Below are positions 11,521 to 23,733 of a stretch of 64,000 nucleotides of DNA, piece after piece (within the stretch, counting starts at the first letter, position 1; each line of letters opens with the position of its first letter). Made by a program: the position numbers and the translations under genes. Below the pieces are notes generated by a model that did not search any database, was not told where the DNA came from, and saw nothing but the letters and a program-made list of their open reading frames with translations. The DNA comes from Trifolium pratense (taxonomy: Eukaryota; Streptophyta; Magnoliopsida; Fabales; Fabaceae), in the NCBI RefSeq assembly GCF_020283565.1, contig NC_060065.1, forward strand, positions 53,468,703-53,532,702, given 5' to 3'.

Positions 11521-11676
11521 ACATTGCAATAATTTCTTCTTCAGTGACCTCTTGGCGAAACTTATTGCAATCTTCCATAAAATGGTGTTGTCGGAGACTA
11601 CATAGACATCATTTTGATCCATCTTCAATTAAAAAGTTTGGCCAAGAGGTCACTAAAAAAGAAATTAATGAAATGT
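11521..11676. repeat. long imperfect foldback with coding-like arms
   Basis: Arms 11521-11566 and 11631-11676 are reverse complements with about six mismatches in 46 bp; weaker pairing continues inward to a short loop near 11600. One arm reads FGQEVTKKEINEMFK on the plus strand, and the other arm read on the minus strand gives a similar peptide. The structure therefore looks like an inverted duplication of a coding fragment, with the shape of a young MIRNA-like or hairpin-siRNA locus. No element termini are seen. Confidence 0.6.
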
Positions 11677-11804
11677 TCAAATCAAAACCTATTTTTTACG
11701 ATGTTGCTGTCCACGAAAGTGGACATGTAACAACTATGATTTGTCAAAAACCAACTTAGTGAATTTCAATTTAGTAGGTTCGATACAAGATGAGCAATGA
11801 TAAA

Positions 11805-12100
11805 AAATTTGGGGACTGACATAAAAACGAGATGCTTGAGCCAAATCATGAGCAACTCGGTTAACTTGTTGCCTAACATAACTGATATTGATTGTGTCTA
11901 TTCAAGACTAGTAAGTTACGACACATATCAATGATAGCTCCAAACTCAATGTTGTTCTTTTGTCTTGATCTGATTGCTTGCACAACCTGTAGACAATATT
12001 CCATTTCAATGACTATTGGAGTTGATTGATATATACCGATTGTGCTGAATCCGCGCCTGTAGCCAGTCTTGCAGTGGGTCCCGTGCGCGTCTAATGACAT
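11805..12100 (-). pseudogene. LINE RNase H domain fragment
   Basis: Minus-strand reading gives EMEYCLQVVQAIRSRQ, then, across the decayed end of the frame, VRQQVNRVAHDLAQASRF. This matches the C-terminal RNase H-like domain common in plant non-LTR retrotransposons (V..AI and NRVAHDLA motifs). It is a short fragment with an interrupted frame and no reverse transcriptase. Confidence 0.65.
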
Positions 12101-12120
12101 TGAACATTGTCGACATCAGT

Positions 12121-12843
12121 TCGTCCCAACATTTTTGATTGCGTCCATTTGTTATAGTTTTTATTTTTCAAATGATTTTTATAGTGTTTAATCTTTTTGT
12201 TATATTTTTCTTAAAGAAAATGCTTTAAAAAGAAAACCCTTCAAATTGGTTTAATTATTTTTTCATCAAACGTCATTTTAATTATTTCATAATTTGGTTA
12301 CAATTTTTTTAACAATAATAATATAAAAATTTCTAAAATAGAAACTATTTTATAAAAAAACTTGAGAGATATCTTTCTTGTGAGGACATTGAATTTTTTT
12401 TTTATTAAGGGAGAAAAAAACAACAAAACAAATTAACGAGAATACTACCTCAAATCACTTGTTGCATTCGTAAGAAGCACGCACTATTTGTGAAGGGGAA
12501 TAAACCCACAACTTAAGATTAACATATCACCGAACACCATATTTAACCAACCAATCAACACGTTTATATTTATTTCCTTATGTAAGAGCATAGTATTAGC
12601 GAGAACATTGATTGAAAGAATGAAAACATACCAAAATCAAATCAATCTTTTTTTTTTCTCCTTAAAAATAAAATCATAAATAAGTGATTTTTTTTCTCAG
12701 TACATACATCTTGGCTCTTAGTTGAAATGCACACACGCCTTTACCAACACATGTGACGTGCTCTCCAATTCCATCCAAATTTTGCAAAAAATACTACCAG
12801 ACCCCCCACCCTTATCACACACCACCACAAAAAGCTCTCTCTT
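12121..12843. other. intergenic, no gene seen
   Basis: AT-rich, with poly-T/poly-A runs. A segment at 12440-12560 contains words typical of degraded retroelement sequence, but not enough to name it. Confidence 0.4.
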
Positions 12844-12893
12844 TATAACCTATACTTTTCATCAAAATATATTTATTTTCCTTTCCTTAGATA

Positions 12894-13082
12894 GTGACAC
12901 TTATTTTGTTATTTATGCTTATAAGTTTTGTGGCTCTTGCTTCTGGATTTCCGCGTTTTGATGATAAATTGTCAATTGACACAACTCATAAGTCACAAAA
13001 TTGTAGGGTAAGATTTCCCATTAAGCTAGGGTGTGTTTGGGGAGTCTACAAAAATAAAGTACCAATGTCTTTCAAACATTAG
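12894..13082 (+). CDS. possible small secreted peptide (hypothetical)
   Basis: A 62-residue frame starting MTLILLFMLISFVALASG, a good signal peptide with a likely cut after ALASG. The mature part would be about 44 residues with two cysteines. A TATA-like tataac lies at 12844, about 50 bp upstream of the ATG. A gtaaga donor at about 13008 suggests the real transcript could instead splice there. I recognise no family, and chance occurrence is quite possible. Confidence 0.3.
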   Translation: MTLILLFMLISFVALASGFPRFDDKLSIDTTHKSQNCRVRFPIKLGCVWGVYKNKVPMSFKH

Positions 13083-13259
13083 TCCTTCACTTCAAGAAGC
13101 TGCATGGTCCATCCTCTAGTGTTTTAAATTTTAGCCAACTCCTAGGTAATTAGATTTTGTTGTCGGATATTATTTTTATTTACTTCCTTAATATCACCGA
13201 AAATTTTGGGCCTTTAATTTTGCTTCATATTTGATTTTTTTTTCTTCTATATCTTAGAC

Positions 13260-13271
13260 TATATATATATA
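13260..13271 (+). promoter_or_regulatory. TATA box of the 13309 gene
   Basis: An alternating tatatatatata run about 40 bp upstream of the ATG at 13309. The short distance implies a very short 5' UTR. Confidence 0.5.
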
Positions 13272-13308
13272 TGAAGATGTGAAATTTCCAACAACATAAA
13301 AATAGGTC

Positions 13309-14148
13309 ATGGCTTTTGGTGGTTTGTGTCTTACCTTAAGCCTTGTTTTTGGGTTCTTCATACTTTGTTTGTTTGTACAAATTTTCTATTTCTTGTGGTG
13401 GAAGAAGAGAAGAACAAATTTAGATATTGAAATGGAACAAAGAAATTATTCAAAAGGGGTGTCTTATTGGTCTTGTTGGAAGAAATCATCATGTTCTTTG
13501 CATGCTAATGACACTACTAATAGTGTGATTAGAGACATAGAAAGTACTAATCATGAACAAGATTTGGAATTAGGTGTTGATGGAAAAGATATCCTTTTGA
13601 AATCCAATGGTGAAGAAAGTTTGGAATTGGAATTGATGAGGTTGCATAATCTTCCTGGTCCACCAAGATTTTTGTTTACAATCACTGAAGAAACTAAAGA
13701 AGATTTGGAATCTGAAGATGGTAAATCTAAGTGTGGTAGAAGTCGAAAAGGGTCGAGAACAAAGAGTTTAAGTGATTTTATCGATTCTCCTATGAAGTGT
13801 TCTTTAGACCCTCTTGAATCTTATAAGCATCATCAAGGGTTTAATAATCCTTTGTTTGAATCCACAGTAGAATCTGAATTCAACAGGTTTAGATCTTCAC
13901 CACCACCAAAGTTCAAGTTTTTAAGAGATGCTGAAGAGAAATTGTATAGAAGATTGATGGAAGAATCTAGAAGAAAAACATTAGAAGAGAATCATGGTTC
14001 TGTTGTTCCAGAATCTGAGGTTAAAAGTTCCACTAATGTAACAAAAGTTACTGCAGAAAGCAAAAAAGTTCCTTCAAGTACTTCTCAGGTTCTACCTTTG
14101 ACATCTTCTCCTACAACATTCAAACCATTTGAAAATTCATCTCTTTAA
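13309..14148 (+). CDS. plant-specific single-pass membrane protein, unknown function
   Basis: An intronless 279-residue frame. An N-terminal hydrophobic helix (residues about 5-30) is followed by the basic stop-transfer WWKKRR, predicting a membrane anchor with a long cytosolic tail. The tail has LHNLPGPPRFLFTITEETKE around residues 111-130, a Lys/Arg/Ser-rich patch (KCGRSRKGSRTKSLSDF), a charged LRDAEEKLYRRLMEE helix and a Ser/Thr-rich end. I recall similar Arabidopsis proteins described as membrane-associated kinase-regulator-like, but this rests on memory and the biochemical role is unknown. It has its own TATA box, a complete frame and no sign of decay. Confidence 0.85.
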   Translation: MAFGGLCLTLSLVFGFFILCLFVQIFYFLWWKKRRTNLDIEMEQRNYSKGVSYWSCWKKSSCSLHANDTTNSVIRDIESTNHEQDLELGVDGKDILLKSNGEESLELELMRLHNLPGPPRFLFTITEETKEDLESEDGKSKCGRSRKGSRTKSLSDFIDSPMKCSLDPLESYKHHQGFNNPLFESTVESEFNRFRSSPPPKFKFLRDAEEKLYRRLMEESRRKTLEENHGSVVPESEVKSSTNVTKVTAESKKVPSSTSQVLPLTSSPTTFKPFENSSL

Positions 14149-16528
14149 TATATTTTTTTTTTTTACATTATGTTAAATTAGTTTTTCTAGATGACTCATC
14201 AGTTAAATTTTTTATGTTTTAGTATAAATTAGTTAGTTTCTTTAATTACTTTATGGACCTCTATTATATGTGTTCTTAAATGATTGTTATGGTTAATATT
14301 CTGCAAATTCATACATGGTTTGCCAGCAAATTGAATGCAAACTGACATTGTCTTCTAAATGGTTGTTAACATGTTTTTTTTTTTACACAACCGTGATATA
14401 CTCGTGCGTCCACACGGGTCATGCGTTCCAGGCAGCGTCGTGTTGCGTTAAGACTTAGACGTTAATCATATTTTTTAAATTACAATGGCATTTGTGATTA
14501 TATATTGCAAACATTTGTATTGCGTCAAAATAAGAAAAATGTAGTTCATCATATCAAAATTTTAATTTTGTCGTTATTGCACAAAATTTCGGCTGCAGAC
14601 CACAATTTGAAACACGATGATTGTTATCGAGTAAACGAATTGAAGACTTCATGGGGCAATGTGTTTTTGTCTATTCTTTTGTTTGCTATGGCCTTAACCA
14701 GTAATCATTCATGTGAATGATGATTGATGATGCATGTTTGAAACAAGTACCAAACTTTTGTATCTTTTCTTATTTGCTAATTAGCTGTGTCTTTTGTTTT
14801 CTTTCCTAGATGCTTAATTGACATCACATTTCACATTATCACAATCACAATTAGATAGCAAATTGGAACTTTAGCATATCCTAAATCAAAAGGTTAACGC
14901 GTAAACATGTTCCAAGGTAGATTTCACACATAAAGTTTTATTCTAGTAATAATGTTATTGATTGAATTTGTCTATATCTCTAGAATAATGGAAAGTCAAT
15001 GCTTCATCTTAATGCAATTAGCATAGTGCTGTACAGATAATAAGTTTGGAATTTAATACTAAAACTTTGTTTGGAATTTGATTATAAATAAAAATAAATA
15101 AGTTTAGAATTAGATTGAAAAGGTTAAGGTTGTTAGAGATTAGAGATAAGCTAAAAAATAAGTAGAATCTGACAAATATTCATGAGGTATTAATTTAGTA
15201 GTAAAAATTTGACAATATAATTATAAGACATTAAGCTCAAATTCTATTTGAATCGGTTGTAAATTTTTTATTACTGTCACAAATATGATTAAACATAATT
15301 CTTTCCATTCTTTTAAGAATATAGTCGATTATTATTTCAGTAAATATTCAAACTCGAATTCTCTCAAATCGTAGGATTTTTTTTTCCAGTATAAACTCTT
15401 TGGTTTTCAAGGAAGGGAGTCCTAGTAATCTAGAGTTCGGTCGCGAGTTAAGTAAAATCTGACCAAAATTTATTTCTACCAAGAATCGAATTCGAATTCT
15501 CTCGAACGATTCATCCCAAGGAGCTCAATTGTAGAAATGTTTTATGCTTAAGAATTTCACACTTTTCTACCCCCAATTGAAGGAATGCTTTATACTTAAG
15601 TAGTAAAAAATTCAAAAAATGTTATTAGGTTTTTCTTAACCACCACAACTTAGAATAGAAGTAATGAAATTAACATTAGACTAATGTTGTTGGAGGGTAA
15701 TTTGTAGATGAATGAATTTAATTAATAGGCTCTTGGGCATGGTCCCATAAGGGAGAGTGTCTTAATCAAACCATGAAGTGACAAAGTGGAAAATGGTGCG
15801 TGTCATGAATAGGTTGGTTATTTTGTCTTTGAACTTTTACCTAAAAAACAACTTATGTCGTTGTTATCACGTTACGATCTTTCTCCAACCAAACACGACT
15901 TACAAAGTAGTAGTAGAGCCTGCTTTTTTCAAATTCAAAAATGTAAATTTCCCAAACTAGTAGTAGAAAAGTATAAGTTGTTCTTCTGTCAGTGCTAACC
16001 TAACGTTAAGAATTTGAATAATTTATTTTATTTATAAGTCTTAGTCAAAAAATATAAAACAATGTTTCATTTCATTCTATAATAACTGGAAAATTTGATA
16101 TTTAGCTTTGTAACATGTGAAATAAGGTTCAAATAGTATCGTGGTCCTGTTTTTAAATTTTGGTTCAATTGTTTGGGTCCACTAATATTAATTCTCTAGA
16201 ATTGACATATAAAATTTGGATTCACTAAAAAAAATAAAAATAAAAAATAGGTATATATTAAAACAACCGACCAAAATAACATGGTTTTGTTTTTGAAATA
16301 TTGTGATTAGTTATTTTTTTATTGTAATTTTCCATATATTATTTCCTCCTTCTCAAGTTGCAACATTTTTATTATAAAAAAGTTGCAATTGCAACACTTA
16401 TTTTGGTACAGACAAGTTGCAATTACTTTGTCGAAAAACAAAAACAAGTTGCAATTATTTTGAGTTAGTGTAAGCACTTGTCATGTCTTAATTTAGTTTC
16501 TTCTTTAAATATGTTATTTAGTGTATTC
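14149..16528. other. intergenic with dispersed repeat remnants
   Basis: The start should hold the 3' UTR of the 13309 gene. At 15405-15530 a segment (ggaagggagtcctagtaatc ... gaattctctcgaac) belongs to a family also seen at 29520-29650 and 39105-39200. No gene was recognised; short frames at 14505 and 15778 have no coding character. Confidence 0.45.
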
Positions 16529-16594
16529 ATGAGTTTAACTCAATTGACAGATACGTCATCTTTAAGGTGAAATTTTTAGTTATTAAGCTATTAG
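16529..16594 (+). mobile_element. degenerate tRNA-derived SINE, copy 2
   Basis: Starts gagtttaactcaattgaca like the 9561 SINE and ends near ttaagctattagacc. The B box is lost. Confidence 0.4.
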
Positions 16595-16713
16595 ACCTTT
16601 TTTTTTTGTTATTTATCTTTTTCTTTTTAATTTATATCGAGTTTGGTAAATAGTTTCTTAATTTGCAACCCAAAAGATAGGAGATGTGGAAATTACAACA
16701 CACAAGTTGCCAG

Positions 16714-17000
16714 TCTCTTCGGTAAAAATAAGTTATAAGTTAGCTGATAGCTGAAAAACTATCTTATAGCTGAAAAGCTAACTTATGGCTGATGGTTGAC
16801 AACTTCTATATAGTTGAAAAGTTAGTATAATGAAATTAAAGTGTTTGACAAATTTAACAGTTGTAAATACAAAATAACGTACAAGTACATGATTAGTGGA
16901 CAGTTATTATATTTTAAAAAAATAAGAAATAATAAATGAAAATAAAAAGGGTAAAAATGGAATAAAAATGTAAATAAAAAATAATTATTGTAACACAAAA
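16714..17000. mobile_element. truncated MITE, same family as 518-919
   Basis: cttcggtaaaaataagttat and repeated gctgatagctgaaaa words match the reverse complement of the 518-919 element, including the inner aaattaaagtgtttg. The distal terminus is missing. Confidence 0.55.
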
Positions 17001-17934
17001 ATTAAATATTAATAAAAAAAATAGGTGCATGATACACCCGATCGATTGTGTAAGTGGGTAATCTCACCAATCAAAATGTACCTGCTCAGGCGTAAGGTTT
17101 TGGTTCATAGGGTCCAAAACTAAAATTCAATGTCTTTGGCAGATATGAAAAAGATATTTAGGAGCATTTAGGTAAATAGATTAATGAAATATTTATCCAA
17201 TAAAAACTTTATCTTAAAAAATAATCAATCCAGCTTGCTTAGCTAATTAAATAGGTCTTTTAAGTAAGTTTGCTTTTAGAAATGGTCACTATAAATTCAA
17301 CATGATCTGATGTACACTTATACAGTACAAGAAACAAAATTGGATTTGGCGCATCTATTGCATCACACAAATTTATATCTCAATTTGCAATTATGTGATA
17401 TTAAATCATCGTTTAAATTATGTTTTGTTATTCGATAATATAAATTATCCGATTTAAAATTATCGATCAAAATCAAATACAGTATGAAACTATGTGAAAT
17501 CACTACTACAAGAGGCCGTGGTCTACAAGAAACCATATATATTAATGGTACGACAAAATGTGCTTATGCTAATGCATCTAGTCAAGAAACTTATTTTTAT
17601 AAGTGTGTGTGAATTTTTTTTATAAAGAAAGTCATAGTCATTGCGTCTCTAATCTATATTTTTGTTTATAAAAATAAAATGTTACCATGTCAATGAATAC
17701 CAATCAATCCACTAAAGAGACGAATCTAATTTGGCTTCCTTCAACAACCAATATTAAGGTGTTTACAAATTAAAGATTTCTAACTAATCGATCCTTTATA
17801 CGTTTAAATATGTCAAAATTTACTACTAGAAACATATTTTTCGGTAAGATGCCACATTTTGAAAGGCAGATCGAACAATCATCTTATAAATTATGAGTAA
17901 GGCGAGCAGGAAAAAATCTCATCCGCCACATATC
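17001..17934. other. intergenic, no gene seen
   Basis: AT-rich with no coherent frame; tgatacacccgatcgattg near 17030 is the only GC-richer stretch. Nothing identified. Confidence 0.4.
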
Positions 17935-18165
17935 TTTTCCTCTTCCCTGAATTTTCGTTTTTACCCATGAATAAAAACTTCAGAACGCGTTTTCCGAATT
18001 TTTTTGCCTTGAATAAAAACTTCAGAACGTGTTTTCCGAAGTTTTTCCAAATTTAAACTCGAAAAATACGTTCTGAAGTTTTTATTCAAGGAAAAAATTG
18101 GAATTTCGGTAGGGAGAAAAAATATGTAAGGGGGGAGAATTTTTCGGTGAGAATAAGTCCAATTT
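17935..18165. repeat. foldback repeat with cttcagaacg words
   Basis: Contains aaaaacttcagaacg twice in direct orientation (from about 17969 and 18017) and its complement cgttctgaagttttt from about 18070, giving an inverted-repeat structure. A related foldback with cgttttccgaa words lies at 63840-64000, so this may be a local MITE family. Confidence 0.45.
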
Positions 18166-19893
18166 ATGATCTTTTGGGTCATGGATCCCTTATCTACTAA
18201 AGCCCACTTCATTGATACTCTGTCAATTGGGCCTATGTTAAGAACTCCAATAACGGGCTTGTTAGTGTTCAGAGCCATTCCAAGTAATCCTGCTGCATAT
18301 TGGACACAAATTAACCATGGTTTCTAGAGATTTAATTTTGCCACCCGATCAGTTACTTGCGCATCTTACACGTTTTCCATTTTATCTTTTCGATTCTGAA
18401 GTAGTGGATGTTGTAAGAATGAGCCAGACCTTTACATTGTTGACACTAATATGCAAGTCTGACCCAAAGCACGTGATCTACGACACTAGGTCTCAAAATT
18501 ATGGGGTCTTAAGATTTTGAAGGCCGAAAATATTTGAGGATCTATATTCTCAATGTTCATAAAATACTAGACATGTATCAATGGTTTAGTAATATAATGT
18601 TAATTTATTATTTGAGTTCTTTGGTTTCAATTCCAACATAATCATTTTTCTGCATAATATACTATTTTATTTTATCTTTTTTCTTATGAACGTTCTTAAA
18701 TCATTGATGGATGTATTTTTTTGTATAATATAAATCGTACTCCTCTGATTTTGAAGATCATGGTCTAGATATATGATTTATTCAACTTTTTTTTTTGTTT
18801 ATATTCAAAACTGAAGGGAATGTTTGTTAATAAATGGATAAATTTTAATAAATAATTTTGTACTATAAAAGAGATTATTTTTCATGTATTGAGGCCGTAC
18901 AAGTACTTTTTTAAACATTTGTACCAAGTAGACATTTGTAGAGATATTTTAAAATTTGACTTGAGCCTCCATAATGCAGTACTATCAACAGGACATTCTT
19001 GATTAGTTTAACATATGTTTTCAACACTTTCCATATTTAGAACTTTCGACCAAAACACAAACCTCAAAAGTAATACTAGTATTTTGTCAAAAAAAAAAAA
19101 AAAAGTAATACTAGCAAGTCATAACATTTCACTCATGGTTAGAGTTAATTTAGAATAATGTGTAAAGGTAGCTCAGTATAACTACTAAAGAAATTATTAA
19201 ATCGTTTAAAATTTGAATTTTGATTTTTCTATTTCTCCACACTTTACTATAAAAAAAATACCTACGAAGGAGCAACTGGTTTTGTTTTTAATGGATATTC
19301 TCCAAGTGTAATTACAAAGACTAATTTATCGAGTAAAATAAAATTACAATGGTAAAAAAACTCTTCCACATAAGATTTAACTGCCGTATTTTTTAGATTG
19401 AATTTGAGTCCATATTAATACTATCTCATCTCATTAAAGTCAAGTGCTCTTCTGTCCCAGAAAAGTTGATTTTTAATATCTACAATTATCTTTCCATAAA
19501 AACAAATCTATAAATATCTTGAATTTTATTTTTAGTCTCTATATCCATTTTTATTCTCTAATTAATTAAAAAACATTGTTTTCTTTCCTTCCATCCAGAA
19601 TTAATCCATTATTATTCATTTAAACATACATTCACTAATTTATTGGAACGAACCAGCAGCCAGGAATTATTTAAATAGTAATTAGTTTCGTCCTAATTTT
19701 ACAATGAAAAGGAACTATGTATATATGTAGAGAAGAGATGATGGTACGAATATTATTTTAGGATTGTGATGATGATGACGACAATTATTAGAAAGAAAGC
19801 GATGGTTGGTTTTGGAATCTAATTAGTGATAGGTTGCATGTGCAATTATATATATCTGAAATGTACAATATGAAACTTCTTAGGGGTATGATT
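18166..19893. other. intergenic, no gene seen
   Basis: Two short frames (18180-18280 minus, 18317-18520 plus) have some codon-like character but match nothing I know. The rest is AT-rich, with poly-A tracts near 19095. Confidence 0.4.
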
Positions 19894-20247
19894 TCTTAGA
19901 TTGGGTATTGGGCTTAACTCATCCTTACAAAATTGACTTGTAAGGTAAGAATTGCATCTAGTTTATAAACACTTAGTCAGACCATCTCGCAACCGATGTG
20001 AGACTCTTAACACAGCCCCTCACGCCCAACACTATTGGGTTTGATGCATGGATATAAACGGTGGGTGGCCCGATAGCGGAAGCCTGATAATAGGTGGCCC
20101 AACAGATTGTGGAGAGGCTCTGATACCATCTTAGATTTGATATTTGACCTAACCCATCATTACAAAACCGGCTTGTAAGGTGATGATTGCCTCTAGTTTA
20201 TAAACACTTAGTCAGACCATTTCGCAACCAATGTGAGACTCTTAACA
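19894..20247 (-). mobile_element. complete TRIM retroelement (354 bp)
   Basis: Two LTRs of exactly 119 bp (20129-20247 and 19894-20012), each starting tgttaagagtctcacat on the minus strand, enclose a 116-bp internal segment. Directly after the first LTR is the primer-binding site tggtatcagagcc, and a purine tract gtgaggggc precedes the second LTR. There is no coding capacity, so it must move in trans. Flanking 5-bp target duplications are not evident. The two LTRs differ at several sites, so the insertion is not very recent. Confidence 0.85.
20116..20128 (-). other. primer-binding site of the TRIM (tRNA-iMet)
   Basis: On the minus strand tggtatcagagcct is complementary to the CCA-tailed 3' end of initiator tRNA-Met, as encoded at 3040 and 4570 in this window. 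Confidence 0.85.
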
Positions 20248-20361
20248 CTTATAAGTTAATTATAACTCAACAAATCAATAAGCAAATACCACTTTAATAT
20301 CACTATCCATTTTGATTTCTATGTCATGATGGTGTAATTTTATACACGTATAGTTTTTTTT

Positions 20362-20480
20362 TCCAGGTAATCTAGTGACCGGATATTTTATCTTTAAGAT
20401 GGATAAATGGAGTGTCCGAAATTTAAACTTTAATCCCTACATATAAAATGCGATATCCCACCAACTGAGCTAAACTCAGA
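20362..20480 (-). mobile_element. tRNA-derived SINE, copy 3
   Basis: On the minus strand ttagctcagttggtgg is a near-perfect A box, followed by gtttaaatttcggacactcc, a degenerate B-box region like the ggttcgaacctcggacac of copy 1. It ends near ggtcactagattacctgg. Confidence 0.5.
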
Positions 20481-23400
20481 GGAATTTTCAACGTATATTT
20501 ATACAATTAAATTGAAATTATACTGCATTGCATCACACAATTAAAATGATTGTGGCCCATTAGGCCCAAATTGAAACACATCCATGGAATTGGTACGTTC
20601 TTTAATTTGCATTGTTTGTGTTTGTGGGGATGCATTTCTTTTTCATGCACGTGCATGGCTACCTTTGGTGATTTATTATCATTATCTCTCTACAATGTGA
20701 GTGTAGGGACATTAAAGCTGAAATTTTAATGTCTTTTTCCAACTAAAATTTCGCAAAATGTAGTTGTAAGCTTTTCACATAAAAATGTGAGAAATAAAAA
20801 AGCAATAACCTGTCAAAACAGGGAATTAGATTCCAACACCACTAACATTTTGTAATCATTAATTATTTTTGTTAAGAATGGATCGATCGTTATTGTAGTT
20901 AGTGTAAATATAATTAAAAGAAGAGCTTATATTTACTAGATCGACCCTCCATCAATTTCAATGCACACTTGATTCAAAAGTGATACTATATATTGATGCC
21001 TCTGTGTCAAACAAAATCAGCGGGTAATTCAAAAATCAAAATGGATGGATTGGCTGCTATATAGTGGTCAAAAGTTTCAAAATTCCTCTGTTTCTTTACT
21101 TTTTACTACTATTTCAGTGAAGGTGATCTTCTTTAATTTCAGTGTAACAAATATTTATATTTAGTAATTGGGAAAATTATGATCATTTGGGCAAGAAACT
21201 TAATTTTTGAAAATAGCAAAAAATGTTGAATACAATGAGAATTTCAACTCAAAATACAATGGTTTTACGTATGTAAACACAAGATATAAAAGTTGATTTA
21301 CTCAGTGAATTTTTTTTTTGACAAAATTTACTCGGTGAATTGAAGTGTTTTAAATGGAACTTCAAGAATACTCTTAAAATGACTTAGGTAAAATAATTTG
21401 AACTAGAGTATATCAATCTCTTTTGCTTTCTAAGTGTCTAAGTTGGGCATCACCTGAATGATCAAGTTGACCTAGTCACAATCTTGATGAGGTGAAGGGT
21501 GAAGCTAAGCTAAACATGATTTGAATGAGTCGCCTCTTTTACATATTCACTCATACTCGATGTGAAACTTAACTCCACACACACTTAAGCTTGAAATCTG
21601 ACACTAAGATTGAGCGCCAAATCAAACAAGCTAAGGAGAAGTCGCATATATAGCGCAAATCAATGAGGGATAGACTCCAAATTATCCAAACATAGCTCAC
21701 TGGAAGCATCAATATGTGTAGCCAATAAGATATAATTGTTCTTCTATAGAAAGTTTTCACTTATACTGTACTAACAAGCAGAAGCAAAGGTCTTCAATTT
21801 TTTTCTTTCAGCACAAATATCGCTCCATCAAATAGTGACAATGTACCCAAAAAAAGAACAGATCGAATCAAATATATGTAGACCTCACATATAAATCCCA
21901 TATATGGCCACACCTGCTCCAACTATCAACTAAAAAAGCTAAAACAACATAAGACAATAGACCATATAACTTAGAAAACACTTCATCTTCCCCAAAAAAA
22001 AATAACAAGCCATTTACAAAAAAAAAAAAAAAAAAACTCTATACCTACACCCAATCCGCCCAATTCCCAACATAGACATTTTTTTGAATATTCAACATAG
22101 AAGGAAAACTTGAGATCAATACATTGCTCAGCTAAGAGAGACATAAAAGAATGGAATCCGCATACATGAATCCAAATCCTCACATGCAATCGGCTCGCTA
22201 CTCAGTCAGAACCACCATCTAAAACCCTGTATACACCCAAAAGACATGGATGACTATATATGGACCCAATAGCAGGCTCATGAGTTCATCGCGACCAATT
22301 TTCGTGTCAAAGTTGACTTGAATCAACTAATATATAGTCTAAAAAAACTAATATATAGTCTAGCTTCATCTCCATTTTGCCAATAAATTTAGTTTCATCA
22401 AACCTCAAAGTTATTAACTCCTAACTGCGAATATATTATCACGATAGAATTAGATAAAAATACAAGTGGTAGTGGTAGTTTACCCAATTTTTGAGAGAAG
22501 CATGTGACCATTTTTTTGAGTCGCAAATATAGTATTATATATACGAAATAAAATAAGATAGAGTTCAAATACAAATGGGTACCAGAAGTACACACAATCA
22601 GATACCCATCAAATGAATGAAATGCAAAAATAAAATTAACAGATAGACAGGAAAAAACCGCCACATGAAAACTCCACCAGCAAAAGCGAACCAAGCATAA
22701 CGACATCAAAATAAAAGAGCATCCCAACACCTCAACCACAAGAAGATCTGACTCCCATCAGCATATGTAACCACTTAATCTAAGCAATTTGGCCAAGAAA
22801 CTAACTAATTAATATTAATGAACTTTTCAGCATACATATAGTATTATATTACATATAAGATCGATGTGGAGGAATATATATGTGGTTTAATTTGTGTAAT
22901 TAATTAAAATGTATAAATATGCAATGGAATAATTAAACAGTAGTGTATACATGTTATATTTTTTCTTAATCAAATCACTATCCCAAAGTTGTTTTTTAAT
23001 TTGATTTTGTTGTCACCTTCTTATTAATTGCTTTACTTAAAGAAGAGAGGAAGAAAACTATAAGTAAGAAAGATGCTTAGTAAGAAAGGGAGAGTGGAGT
23101 TTCTAGACATGATTAGGCGTTTCCAATTTGCATTTTGGGAGAGTCCACATACTTTGAAGTTGAAGTTCATTGAGCATATATTCGGTAATATTGTAATGAG
23201 GCCCGCAATAGAGACTCCCGTAAAATAAGATGATTGATGACAATTTTTTTTATTACTGTTGTTAATTAATATGGGTGATTATATTATATCTATTTATTTA
23301 TGTGTCAAAAATATATGTATTTATTTATGCTAATATTTTATTTTTATCTAACCAACTATCACCTTACCAAAAAAAAAAAAATCTAACTAACCATCCAATT

Positions 23401-23725
23401 TTATCGGAGAAAATAGACTCATACAAATTTGAAATTTGGCCAAGAGACAAAAATTGTACAATATTGTGTTCTAGTAATGTATCGATATTGAGCATTGTCC
23501 AAATCATTTGACTTTTTTTTTTTTATTATCATGATTAATTTGACTTTTTTTTATTACCATGTTATTGATACGAAGTTTTCACTGTCGACCCTATTAGCTA
23601 TGAGTAATCTCCGTCTATGAATCTGTGGGGCACACAAAATGAGTTCTCACATTCCAACTGAATTTTCTCCACACGAATGAGCAAGGAATCGAACTCATGA
23701 CCATATAATTAATGGGACTACGACC
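20481..23725. other. gene-poor intergenic DNA
   Basis: AT-rich, with long A/T runs at 22017-22037 and 23369-23381. Minus-strand frames at 21569, 21983 and 22398 lack coding features. I could not assign 21420-21780 or 23590-23710 beyond likely retroelement remnants. Confidence 0.4.
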
Positions 23726-23733
23726 CTTGCCAT

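Noticed and set aside
14505..14720. 71-residue frame
   Set aside because: No promoter, splice or codon evidence and no recognisable domain.
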